Shown here piece by piece: positions 1 through 10,901 of a stretch of DNA of 33,544 bases (its first letter is position 1; every line of letters starts with the position of its first letter). A program made the position numbers and the translations under genes. The notes under the pieces were generated by a model. The model ran no database searches, was not told the origin of the DNA, and saw nothing but the letters and a program-made list of their open reading frames with translations. Origin of the DNA: Saccoglossus kowalevskii (taxonomy: Eukaryota > Hemichordata > Enteropneusta > Harrimaniidae); NCBI RefSeq assembly GCF_000003605.2, contig NW_003116450.1:332149-365692 (forward strand), in the 5' to 3' direction.

Positions 1-230
1 CCGGACGTGAAATGACATAACAAATTAATTTAGGTAGTTATTGTTGCCCAATGAGAGACGGATTGACATGGTTCTGGTTTCAGTTACGTTCCCGTTGTGG
101 GCGCTTGTACTTAATCGTTTTCTGACACCCGAGAACGTAACGCAAACGAAATTAGAACATCACGTTACGTTCCCGTTACGTACGCAAATCTTAAACTCTC
201 TAATAGCCAATTTGAATTGTTCTAATTTGC
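1..230. other. Non-coding AT-rich start of window with a short repeated motif
   Basis: No gene is recognised here. The 14-mer GTTACGTTCCCGTT occurs twice, at 83-96 and 164-177, and its partial reverse complement (AACGTAAC) lies between them at about 134-141. This could be the end of a dispersed repeat cut off by the window edge. The open frame across 41-271 has no recognisable domain and low-complexity AT-rich content towards its end, so I do not call it a gene. Confidence 0.4.
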
Positions 231-235
231 ATAAT

Positions 236-830
236 TTATGCATTATCCATACCATTTATGAATATTTATGAATATTTTATTTTTGGTCAAACTTTATAAC
301 CACTTGATATCTGGAATATTTGTTGTTATTTAAAATTTGGTACTTTTTGCTTATTGGTGAATTTGGTATATTTAGTTTATATGCATAATATGCTAATTAG
401 GTGTTATTTACATAGAGACATGTGTTTCTTTGAATAAATATTTTTCTTTTGATCCAAAGAACGTGCTTGCCAAGTAGGACATTTTTACCAAAAATTCAGT
501 GCATAAAAATTCACAAGAACCTTGATAATTGACAATTTTCATGTACTAATTAGCATAATTTATTCAAGTAAGGTGGTTATTTGCATAAATACTTGATTTA
601 TTTTGCATAATACTTTTCTACTTGCTCCATAGAAAGTTTATACTAAGATAGACATTTGTTTTGGATGAATATATATTTTTTAATATTATTTTGGGAATTT
701 TCTAATTAATTTGCATAAATTATGCAAATTAAGCCTTATTTGCATAGATACAGGGTGTCTCTTTGGATGAAAATTTGTCAATTGTCCCAAGGAACATCTG
801 TGCCAAGTAGCAGCGATCACCCCTTTTTTT
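236..830. repeat. Degenerate tandem array, about 167 bp period, four units
   Basis: Related blocks begin near 236, 405, 573 and 738. The clearest pair is 405-482 and 738-813: both start TTATTTRCATAGA and run through a 'CTTTGRATRAA' segment to 'GCCAAGTAG'. The 573 unit shares the 5' half and a 'CATAGAAAG' counterpart of 'CCAAAGAAC'. Units are rich in TTTGCATAA / TTATGCAAAT inverted motifs. Divergence is high, so this is an old satellite-like or minisatellite array; it has no coding capacity. The period is a by-eye estimate. Confidence 0.55.
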
Positions 831-1014
831 GCCCTTAGCAAGTCTATTATAACGTGTCAGTGTTTACAAACAAGCGTCTACTCTTGAGCCTTTTCATTTT
901 TAGCGTGTGTTGTTATCGTCTATTGGGACTGCAACAATATTCATTTCACATACCTATTCTACTTCAGCGCAAAATTATTCACAAGGGTCAATACTAGCAG
1001 CCTGTCGGCTGATA

Positions 1015-2033
1015 TAGCTCCGCTGTTTGTGAATGCAATGACTAAAAAGCAATTTAAACTAAATGCTAGCTGTTTTAATCTCGCAAGACACTAACTTTCT
1101 TGATTTTGTTGCAGAGAATATTTCACTAAAAGTAGAGAATTGAAGATATCTTTACGAAATGGATAAATCTAATAGAGGTCTACCCAAGCTGCATGTGTAC
1201 AAGTATCAAAGAATTTGGACTAAAAATATGTTTTTTAATGAAAAATGACGAAAATATTTGCTAAAAATAGAGAATTGAAGATGTTGACAGGAAGTGAACA
1301 AATCTGATATAGGTCCACCCAGCATACATATACACCAAGAATCATGGCATTCAGGTCAACAATTTTGAAAAGTCGGAAATATAATTTTTTAGCCAAAAAT
1401 GACAAACTTATTTGCTGAAAATAGAGAATTCAAGAATGATTACGAAATGAACAAGGCTGACTGAGATCCACCCAAGGTACCTACAAATACATTTACAAAA
1501 CAATCAGGTTAGAGGTTTTCAACAAGAAGTTGAAAATACCATTTTTACAAAAAATGACACAAATATTCACTAAAATTAGAGGTTTGAAGATATCGTCATG
1601 AAATTACCAAATCTGACGAAGATTCACCCAAGGTACCTAGAAATAAAGTTATAAAACAATCGGATTGACAGTTATCAAGAAGAAGTTGCAAATAACGTTT
1701 TTGTCCAAAAATTACAAAAATATTCATCAAAATTTTGGGAATTGAAGATGTACATACCAAGTAGCTAGCGGTTTTCAAGAAGAAGTCGAAAGTAGCATTT
1801 TTGACCAAAAATGACAAAAAATATTCGCTATAAATAAGGCACTTGAACATATCCACACGAAATGAACAAATCTGAGAGAGAACCACCTAAGGTACCTTCC
1901 TAGAAAGTTTCACAGCTATACAGTTTGTTGTTTTTAAGAAGAAGTCGAAAATTTTAAGTTGACGATGGCGACGGTGACGACGAACAATCAGTAATACTAT
2001 AAGCTCCGCTCGACTTCGTCGACAGCGGGGCTA
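1015..2033. mobile_element. Putative ~1 kb non-autonomous DNA transposon with TIRs and an internal tandem array
   Basis: The left end TAGCTCCGCTGT (1015-1026) matches, with one mismatch, the reverse complement of ACAGCGGGGCTA at 2022-2033. The right end is itself a hairpin: AAGCTCCGCT at 2001-2010 and GACAGCGGGGCT at 2021-2032 flank a GACTTCGTC core. Most of the interior is a degenerate tandem array (listed separately). No transposase is visible, so the element would need an enzyme supplied in trans. I found no convincing target-site duplication, which keeps this tentative. A short (GACG)n-like stretch at about 1963-1983 precedes the right end. Confidence 0.5.
1139..1955. repeat. Degenerate tandem array, about 155 bp period, six units
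   Basis: A consensus block recurs: TTGAAGATATC, then ACGAAATGAACAAATCTGA, then CCACCCAAGGTACCT, then CAAGAAGAAGTCGAAA, then TTTTTGACCAAAAATGAC, then AAATATTCGCTAAAAATAG. The TTGAAGAT-like anchors sit near 1140, 1275, 1429, 1584, 1742 and 1843, giving spacings of about 135, 154, 155, 158 and 101; the short ones are internal deletions. The array lies wholly between the inverted ends of the element at 1015-2033, so it probably moves as part of it. No frame is conserved between units, so it is not coding. Confidence 0.65.
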
Positions 2034-2039
2034 AAAATG

Positions 2040-4390
2040 AGATACAGCAATACAATTTTGCGACAGGTCCAATGTTTGGTAATTTTCTAATATTACAATC
2101 TATACATAGTGGAAATTCATATTTCTATATGCCAACACATTCACTAAACCACGCAATATAGAATAACCACAGTTTTAATGATCGTACTTACCTTACTGGT
2201 ATTGACCAGTGTTAGTACAGCGATCATGCAATACAGACTACACATTTTGACTTTTTCCTCAATACTAATTCATTTCTTCTGGAAGTTTTATATACACATA
2301 ACTTTTTTTATATGCAAATCGGCACGTTTATTAAAATAGTTTGGATGAAATTAGCTGGTAAACATTTATCAAGTGTATTATGACATCAAGTATAATAATA
2401 TTGTTCAGTAGAATGAAATATACATGCATAATTGTAATATACACAATAATAACCCATGTACCCGTATTCTACGATAAACTAGCCAAACAAAGAACACATG
2501 ACATGTAAGCAAAAAGTGGTCCCTGGTTATTCGAAAAGAACTGTTGTGCACCGAAGACCCATCAGTCCACTCTATATTTGTTAACTGGGTTTCTCAATAT
2601 ACAGCACTAACGTTAATATATATTACGTGAGTCAATATTTGTCAGTTTAGCATACCTTTGCATTTGTGTGTGTTTATGTTATGTAAAGTTCAAAAACTGA
2701 ATATATAAGAAAATACTAAATGATATCGAATAAATGGTTGAAGCACAGCACCAAAAAAGAAAGGAGTATACATTTATTTCGGCAAATAACGAAATAATAA
2801 ATAAATAGACGCCAGTCAAGTTATGTAGTCATGCACATATTTTCACTCGTGAGTTATCAAAAAAGTCATATTGACATCCTGATAGCAGAAAAATGCATAT
2901 CACACGTACTTATAGGGTACGTTGTGTGCCAGCCAATCGTCATTTTATAGATTAACTATTCTTGATTGGAATAAGAGATATCGATTTGGATATGATGTCA
3001 TTTCTACTTTACATGTATTTAACTGTAATAAACAGATGGTCGTTTTGATGCCAATGATGTTCGTGTGAGCAATGTGGGTTTAGTGATAACAGACACAATG
3101 AAGTAGGACAATGCACACAACGAAATTAGACAGACAGAAATTCAACAGGTGGATTCAAACATTATCACACATTGCACCACTGGATCGTACATATTGATCA
3201 GCATGAGTGTTTAATAATGCTTAGACAAACAGGCAGACACACGCTTCTTGGCACCCCTCGTAAAATTATAAAATGTTCATACACAACAAGCAACCATTTA
3301 TCTACTGTAAATGTAAATTACAATTATTTTACAATAAACACCTTCTGGTGAGTAAGGTGGACGAAGGCGATTCATGAAGATATAACTAAATATTTTGCGC
3401 CAGAAATCATTAACTAATTTAAATTGCCTATTATACAAGACACGCTTTTCACCCATGGGGGAAGGAGATAAAACATACACAAAAACAACCAAATTTAAGG
3501 GGGGTCGTGGATTGATCAGCGCAAAACTATGCATGCTAATATACAGATGTACAGATATAATGTTCGGTGAATAATACACGTGACAATTGTCAAACCCCTG
3601 TGGTAAATTGGATGATGAAACTCGTTTCAATTTGTTGTATCACCCTAGCTGGGAGAGTCAAGAAAGATATTGATATGGACATTCCAAAAGACTGCAACAT
3701 TATTTAACAACAGTACCCATCACCCCTAGCTTCGCAACTCACAATCGCAATGTCACTATTGAAATACAACGCATTGGAAAAGGTAAAGGTATTGGCCAAC
3801 AATTCTGCCATAGACATACTAACTTGTACCTTCAATGTGTTTTTTTTCCATGTATTCCACACTATGAACGTGATGACTACACAACCCATCTTCATTATTA
3901 TTATTGACGTAACTATTTTTTGATAGGGTCATAAGTCATAACTTGAGGAGACGTCAACCATGTGAATCCAAAAATGGTATTTCAGGTTGGTTCACATTAG
4001 TTAGAATTTTCTGTGTCCCAATAAACATATTTCAAAGTTATAATTTATATCATATCAAATATGAATTAGCAAATCATAAAAGTATATAGTCTAGGGGAAG
4101 ATGCTTTTACGCTATCTACAAAATGCAGCCAGTTGTGTTGTCTTGATTGTAATAATACACGATGTAGTTTGAAATGATGTGGTTCTAATCAGAATTCAGT
4201 ATGGCAATTTCGCAGATGTTTTCAAAACGCATTGTATGTGATTATTGATGTTCTGAATCTTGGGAACTATATTCATTGAATATGTTGGCAGAAGATAAAG
4301 TATGAAATGCTGGCAATATTTGTCTTTTAAACATGTAGCTTGTTATCAAAACATACCATCGCTCTTTGTCAAATTGTATTGACTCGGTTC
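2040..4390. other. Gene-free AT-rich stretch
   Basis: I see no supported gene, RNA or intact mobile element. Open frames on the minus strand at 3298-3630 (110 codons) and 3704-3895 (63 codons) have no recognisable motif, no domain and no flanking splice structure that extends them. The longer one is broken into compositionally odd blocks and is best treated as chance. Confidence 0.4.
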
Positions 4391-4397
4391 TAGTGTC

Positions 4398-5062
4398 ATG
4401 AATTTGTTTTCGCGTATCTGTTGATCGACTTAATTAACTGATTATTAGCGAATTGCTGTGTTATGTCTGTCATCGTGTAGGCCTATTTGTAATTTTGGAC
4501 GGAACTTGGCTCAGTGATTTGGAACTAATTACCAGATAACTGCCGCTTTTTAGACTACTCATTCTGACAGTTGGTATCCATAGTTATTAATGTAGTGAAC
4601 GATTAATCAAAAGATATGACGTATTCAGTACTTGGTGTGATTGGCTTTATGATTGAAGGTTACGCCTTAGAGTCTTTTTACTGCTTTGTAATTGGTTAGA
4701 GTTTTGAAAATGAATAAAGAGAGTTTGAGTTGGTCTTGGGGAGCACAGCACGATAGACGCAGTAGAGTAGAGAGAGTGCAGTCTGAGAGTCGAGGCAGTC
4801 CTGGAGAGCCTTGGGGCGAGCCTTGATGCAGTCTAAGGGAGTCTTGGGGATTTTTCCCCAGGGCGCTCTGTCTGATAGAGTGCTCGATTGACCGACTAAG
4901 ACGAGAGCTGAAACGTATTTCGTTGTGTGTGTCTTATTCGACTGTAAAGTTGAAGTGACTTTTCCGATCCCGTACCTCAAGGGGACGAGATAGAGAGACG
5001 AGACGAGATTCCCCCCTGGCAATTGTGGAGAACCCCCGTGGAGAAGAATTTACCCTTGATAC
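4398..5062 (+). repeat. LTR-like interspersed repeat, copy 1
   Basis: This block begins at ATGAATTTGTTTTCGCGTAT and runs to about TTACCCTTGATA. It aligns along its length with copy 2 at 5202-5836 and, for its 3' third, with copy 3 at 21590-21803. It contains a polyadenylation-type AATAAA (inside AATGAATAAAG near 4711). After that come a variable GAGTCTTGG/GAGAGTC-rich stretch (about 4726-4850) and a strongly conserved 3' region (ATTTTTCCCCAGGGCGC onward). An AATAAA followed by a conserved tail resembles U3-R-U5 of a long terminal repeat, but I could not define clean TG..CA ends, a primer-binding site or internal genes. Orientation is inferred from the AATAAA. The minus-strand open frames through it are repeat shadows. 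Confidence 0.6.
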
Positions 5063-5201
5063 TAGAATAAAGTGTCGACATGTCGTGAAGCAGAGATATT
5101 AATAGATAGGTTGTATTATATGAAGTTTGATACCTGGTTTGATAGCAAGCAGGCATTATTGGCACTCACTCAGTTAATGATCGAACCATTCAAAGTAATA
5201 T
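5063..5201. other. Short spacer between the two LTR-like copies
   Basis: About 140 bp of AT-rich sequence with no resemblance to retrotransposon gag, protease or reverse transcriptase. If the flanking copies are the two LTRs of one element, this would be a terminal-repeat-in-miniature (TRIM-like) interior. If they are separate insertions, it is host DNA. The sequence alone does not decide. Confidence 0.3.
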
Positions 5202-5836
5202 GATGAATTTGTTTTTCCCGTATCTGTTGACCGACTTATTTAGTTGATTACTAGCGAATTGCTGTGTTATGTCTGTCATCGTTTAGGCAGGCAAGGTCCT
5301 GGACGGAACTCGACTCAGTGATTTGGAACTAATTACGAGATAACCGTCGCTATTCGGACTACTATTTCTGACAGTTAGTATTCGTAGTTATTAATGTAGA
5401 GAACGATTAATCAAAAGATATGACGTATTCAGTACTTGTGATTGGCTTTATGATTGAAGGTTGCGCCCTAGAGTCTTTTTTCTGCTTTGTAATTGGTTAG
5501 AGTTTTGAAAATGAATAAAGTTGTTTTAGTTGGTCTTGGCGAGTACAGCACGACAGGAAGAGTCCAGTCCTGGAGAGTCTTGGGCGAGTCTTGGGTCAGC
5601 CTTGCGATAGTCTTGGGGACTTTTCCCCAGGGCGCTGTGTCTTATAGAGTGCACGACTGACCGACTAAGACGAGAGTTGAAACGTATTTCGTTGTGTGTG
5701 TCTTATTTGACTGTAAAGCTTAAGTGACTTCCCCGATCCCGTACTTCAAGGGGACGAGATATAGAGACGAGACGAGATTCCCCCCTGACAAGTGTGGAGA
5801 ACCCCAGAGAGGAGAATTTTCCCGTGATAGTAATAG
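5202..5836 (+). repeat. LTR-like interspersed repeat, copy 2
   Basis: Same architecture and orientation as copy 1, starting ATGAATTTGTTTTTCCCGTA, about 140 bp after copy 1 ends. AATAAA lies near 5515. The GAGTCTTGG-rich middle is shorter than in copy 1 (about 5535-5620), so length differences concentrate there. The 3' part (CCCCAGGGCGC, GACCGACTAAGACGAGAG, CCGATCCCGTACTTCAAGG, GAGACGAGACGAGATTCCCC) is the best conserved. Flanks of the two copies do not match each other, which argues against a simple segmental tandem duplication. It favours two insertions, or a pair of terminal repeats around a tiny interior. Confidence 0.6.
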
Positions 5837-5839
5837 CGA

Positions 5840-7745
5840 AGGATTTTATGATGTTGTTTGTACTTTATAATTTGCAGTAAGTTGCACGTTTCCAATTTGC
5901 AAACGGTGTGCGAATATATATTGAAATTTATCATGTTTGATCGTAGAATCTTCTATGTCCGTCCACGCAATCAAAATCATTAAGAATTGGAATTAAAGTA
6001 ATATCGAGGGTTTTGATGGTTTTGTATTAAGTTTATATTTTGTGGTAATTTGTTCTTATCCTGCAAAAGCAGACCTGCTCTGTAACAGTGTTATAGTGTA
6101 TTCAATCACAAGCTGATAGTACCTTACAAATCAACACTTAAACATCTAGTCACTCTGGGTCCACATTTATTCGACACTGGCTGGAGCTATCATCTATGGA
6201 TTGGTGATTGTCATGATTGGTTTTCATTTTTTCATTTCATTGCACACCTTTGATAGCATTCCTTGTCAGCATTTACAAGAAACGGTCTGCGTTTTCTAGT
6301 TTTTTATTCTTCTAAACACTGCTAATTTTAATAGACTGTTTCTTTGGTGAAAACTGCTCGTATTTACCTGAGCGCCAACATTTTTAATGAGTCTGTCCCC
6401 TCATTATCCGAGTGCAGAGTACAACTTTCTCCTCACTAATTAAAAATATGTTATTTTTTGAGTAGCAGCATCCTGGAATCGAAGCAATGTTTTTTTCCAG
6501 ATAGAGATAGTGCCAAAACTACATTATGGTCACTGAATATACTAGTTACGTTGTAGTAGTTTACACACAGGAGTTTTGTTTCTCTGATAATTGTGTGTGT
6601 ATTGACTTTTGCAGTAATGTATTTGCAGGTTACCATGGAAGTAATTTTATGACGTTTCTTCGAATACAATAAACCAGACTAGAGACACCGAAATTAATAT
6701 AACGTTATTATAGTACTATTTATAATTCATGGAACGTTTATCACTATGTGGTCATTGATCTGTCTGAAATAACTGATATGCGTGTCTACAGTGTTTTTTT
6801 AATGATCACAGACACAATAAAGTATGATAATACAGCATTTCAATTACATCAACATATGGCACACATGCTCATTTTGAAGACAAGAGTGGATTGATGAATA
6901 TACAATGAATGTAACGAATTTGGGAGTATTTAATCAAAATGGAAATCCTAAAATGTATGACAGCATAGTCGTTGTCAAAAGAGCGCAATGACAAATACTG
7001 TTCGTAGGTAAGGGATATTTAAACCACAATCTGATATTCAACAACGTTAATAAAGTATAAATAATTAGACTTTCAGATAATGGATGCAATTTCAGGGTCA
7101 AAGGTCTGAACTTATTGCAAAATATACTACCAAGATTTATATTCTGAAAATAATTTCGATTTACAGACAGCAGAATGGTTCTTTGATAATGTTAATTTTG
7201 ATCACAAAATATCCGTAAGACATTTAAAAGAAATAAACACCGGATAATGATGGCAATTGACAATTGAGTCTTATATTAAATTCTTGCATCTTCTCGGTAA
7301 TTTATCAGTGCAAGTGATCAATATTGCATTTAGGAAAGGCAGTATGAGTACTAACCAAATACTCAGCGTAGTCACTCTCACGAAGAACGGGTTCAAAATT
7401 GAAGAATTGGCAGCAACATACTGTCCGAATAATTCTCAGAACGGCTGTAAATGTTCAAAAGTTTGGTTCATTTCTCATCAACTTAAGCAAAAAGTGGCAG
7501 TACGGCAAAACAATGCAAATAAAGTTAACTGGAAAGAATAATGATTTGGTGAACTTAATATTTGTTATATTCCTTGTTTTAGTGTGTATCTATTTCACTT
7601 TGTCATCACAATATGTTACCCCCCCCATACCTAACGAAGCCAACAAAATGACTGTCTCAAATATTGAGCACATATATTATTTTTTAATAATAATGAACTT
7701 TAAATAACAAAATATTGTTTTTTGAAGGAAAAACAATTAATATTG
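5840..7745. other. Gene-free AT-rich stretch
   Basis: No gene, RNA or clear mobile element seen. Open frames at 6451-6669 (-) and 7257-7707 (+) have no recognisable motifs and no splice-consistent extension. A stretch near 6803-6838 (GATCACAGACACAATAAAG) loosely resembles 3083-3118, suggesting a very old dispersed repeat, but the match is short. Confidence 0.35.
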
Positions 7746-7751
7746 TTAATA

Positions 7752-8122
7752 GAGGGTCAAGGGGATAGCTGGTACAGGTTACAGGAAATAAAAAGGGCAT
7801 TTTACGTTTTTACAGGAAATAAAATGAAAGTTCTATTTACAGTAAAAAATAGGTTTTTACACTTTAGAAATAAAGCAAATTCCTAATTACATTTTACATT
7901 TGCATAATATATTTGATAATTTGTGTTTAAGAATCAAATTTGGAAATTACGTACGAATAAGATCTTTGTACAAGTTACGGAAGAATAAATTAGTTGATTA
8001 CGTTTTACATCTTGCCCATATGTACGAATTTACGTTTTTTTATTATTAAAATTACATTCTTACGAAAATGAAAACAATATGCAATATGTCACAGAATACG
8101 AAATTATCCCTTGTCAGCCCTT
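7752..8122. mobile_element. Possible 371 bp inverted-repeat element (MITE-like)
   Basis: The left end GAGGGTCAAGGGGATA resembles the reverse complement of the right end (TATCCCTTGTCAGCCCT), with a 2-3 bp gap in the alignment. The hexamer TTAATA flanks both sides (7746-7751 and 8123-8128), as a target duplication would. Inside, TTACAGGAAATAAAA is repeated near 7781 and 7811, and TTTTACGTTTTTAC / ATTACGTTTTACAT motifs recur. There is no coding capacity. The inverted repeat is short and imperfect and the flanking hexamer is AT-only, so chance is a real alternative. Confidence 0.35.
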
Positions 8123-8129
8123 TTAATAG

Positions 8130-10736
8130 AATATATTATCTTGGTTTAATTATTAGTGCTAAGTGTAGGTTTAAAAAATAGCAGGGATATGCAAATTGGT
8201 CCCTCTAATAAGTTAAGGACATACCTAATGTTTAAGAACAAGTTTTTATTATTATTATTGATAAGGAAAAATCTTGGTCCATGACGTGTGGTCAGCAACA
8301 CGATTGAAATTGAACAACACCTACATGTGTTCTCGACACTTTTTTGGTCGAGTGCGTCTTATCGAGCAGCAGCCACTACGGACCAGGTAACATATTTTGT
8401 ACTCCACTGTTTTCATTTTGAACGATCGTTTACCCCGAACGATCGAGTACCACTTTGCCTGGTACTATGCTTATAAAATGACCCTCTTTTTTTGTTGATG
8501 TGTAATTTATAGATAGAAAAAAGTGTAACTTACGTAAGGATTGAAATGAACCCAAAGCTATTTATCAAACAATATACCGTTATTTAACCATTTATTTTCA
8601 AACCAAAGATTGTGGTCATGGGTGGAGTAGAAAAGGGTTGTGAAATTAAATGATATATTGTAATGCATGTGTAAAGTTTTTAATAATAAATTTGTTATAG
8701 ATTTAAACTATTAGAATAATATTTCTTCATTGTTGTCATAGACATGCAAATAATTTCAGTTTAAAAACTACAATTCCCATGGAGTGTATAAAACACAAGT
8801 TAAATAAATTATTTCCATGAGGTTCAAAAGTGTCTTGCACACACACTGTAACATTTTATATGAGGTCAAATTCTTTTTTATATTTGTATGGTCTCTTATG
8901 TGATGCGGGTTGCAGCACTTATTGGAACAAAATTATGAAAGATGTATGAACGTAATCATGATGCTGTAAACGTTGTGTTGTGTTACTTTAAAAATAGAAA
9001 TGCTTTATGATTGACTGGGGTTCCTTGCGTTTTTTCTTCTCGTGTTGTCTGCTAAAAATGTATTCCACAATGAATGTTGTAAAAGTAAAAGTTGTACCTT
9101 ACATTAAGTATTGATATATTTATACTGCACTTTACCATATGTCTACCCGGATATTTCTAGGATCATTTATCATTACTTCGTGTTTAATATACCTTAAAGA
9201 TAGTTTATTAGATAATTTCATCTCTGCCCTACCGTTAGCATCCGCGAAGCCGTACTTCAAGGCTCAGACAATCAATACAATATTACAACGCATACTGCCT
9301 GTGCCTGAGTGTACGCACTGCGATATTCTTGTGCAAACATTGTTATTAGAGACTGGACAGAAAGTACAGAGGGGGTAAGCCAGTGATTTTTGAAAGTCGC
9401 GTACATAAAAATATATGACCATGCCCAAACATTTGTATGAGATTTGCTGACCACCCCCCCCCCCCTTGAATGGTGCATGACAAATTTAAACTGCAAGTTA
9501 AAATGGGTGCTGTTGTGCAAAAAGTTTCTTTGCTACAAAATGAAAAGCTTTCCCGCCACATCTAACACGAGACTTATTGTAATCGAAAAAACGAAACGAA
9601 ATGGGATAACACAGATAATGTAAATTAAACTGTAATCAGTGAAAATGGGTTTTATATGCACAATATTTACAAAATATTTGCCGAAAATAATAATATTTAA
9701 TACGTATATAGCTCGTTTCGCTAATTAAAGATAATCAAAAATCTGTTTCATATTCACAATCATGTCAATAGTTCTCATCTTTCTTCAACTAACAACAAAT
9801 GACACCGACAGAAGTTGCATACACAGTAACTTGTTTGAGTTAATCACACTTCACTTGAGTGCAAAAACGGCATGCTAGGGGTAGGATATTCTCAATATAT
9901 GTCTAAAATAGGGGTGTTTTTTCTTCAATATGTCTGCTCTAGGGGGTACTAAATTTACATTGCGTTCGCAATAAGGGGTATGGTTTGCAAATGTGCTGCC
10001 ACCCCTAGGGGCCTCATTGACACGCAGATCGCCACAATATAATAGCGCCACCTGTGTTGACAGAATGCTAGGGGCCAATTATTGTTTAGCAAGAACGCAC
10101 ATGGTGTAAGGTTTTAATATACAGTGACGCCCCGGGCACTTGATTTGGATATTATAAATACTACTGTATTGTTTCAATTTACTAACATTCACACATCTAT
10201 CTCCCCAGAAATGCTGTATTGTTACAACTACTTTTAAACAAATTATAAATATATCATACCAACACCAAGCATTTTTTTCATAATCTCAGAATCAAGTCTG
10301 ACATTATCATTATTATTGAAAGCAGCAATGAATCAAAATGAGACCACATACTGTTTTATCTTATGCTATGTCGCAATAATTATCAGTCCAGACATAACAT
10401 TTTGCAGCACACCATTTCTGTTTTGTCTGGTGTCGCTAATTTAATATCGTTACACATGTAATTAATATAAATATGGAATGTAATAAACAGTTTTAATAGC
10501 TTGATTGATAAAAGAAGCAGAATTACTCACCAGGCACATTTATATGTGAAAGTATTACTACAATGGCATCTCCCCAGGTTGTCAATACGTTTTTGGCAAA
10601 TGAGTTTTAAAGATGTTCTGATATATATTGTGTATTATAATTATGTCATTATGACATAATGTGAACATGATTTATATTTCATTTCCTCGTTATTGATATT
10701 TGGTTCGTTGTACTAAATGTAATTTTATTTTCCTAG
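8130..10736. other. AT-rich stretch upstream of the nucleotidase-like gene
   Basis: No supported coding exon. The 79-codon open frame at 9139-9378 (+) has no recognisable domain and no good donor at its end; I cannot tie it to the gene downstream. A C12 homopolymer lies at 9454-9465. Between about 9873 and 10075 the motif CTAGGGG recurs four times, including a CCCCTAGGGG palindrome at 10002-10011 and flanking copies of ATGCTAGGGG; this may be a small dispersed repeat. The missing 5' exon(s) of the nucleotidase-like gene could lie here but are not recognisable by eye. Confidence 0.35.
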
Positions 10737-10901
10737 GTCGATAATAGTCAAATCGTGGTTGCAGTTTCTTCGCGAGCTCTGTTTGACTTATCAGCTGAAT
10801 ATGAAATATACAACACTTACGGCATTGATGCTTACACAAGTTACCAATCCAAACATGTGACCGAACCGTGTAAGCCAGGCGCAGCATTTTCTTTTATCCA
10901 G
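10737..10901 (+). CDS. Nucleotidase-like exon A (N-terminal part of the domain)
   Basis: A 165-nt, 55-codon exon bounded by TTTTCCTAG and CAG|GTGAGA, phase 0 at both ends. It encodes VDNSQIVVAVSSRALFDL, then the acidic/aromatic stretch ending GIDAYTSYQSKH, then EPCKPGAAFSFIQ. These match the family's 'TIAVSSRALF', 'GVEAYVKYQ.EHE.EP' and 'PGAAFPFVK' segments. It has no in-frame ATG at its start, so at least one upstream exon is required for an intact protein. Confidence 0.85.

Noticed and set aside
4696-5022. 108-codon minus-strand frame
   Set aside because: It lies inside LTR-like copy 1 and recurs, mutated, in the other repeat copies; no known protein motif.
5018-5040. TGGCAATTGTGGAGAACCCC as a retroviral-type primer-binding site after an LTR
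   Set aside because: It does not resemble a tRNA acceptor/T-arm complement, and copy 2 reads TGACAAGTG at the same place.
3083-6838. GATAACAGACACAATGAAG (about 3083) and GATCACAGACACAATAAAG (about 6805) as copies of a dispersed repeat
   Set aside because: The similarity fades within about 40 bp on both sides; too short to define an element.
7257-7707. Two overlapping plus-strand frames of 94 and 102 codons
   Set aside because: No motif, no splice support, AT-rich codons and a low-complexity tail.
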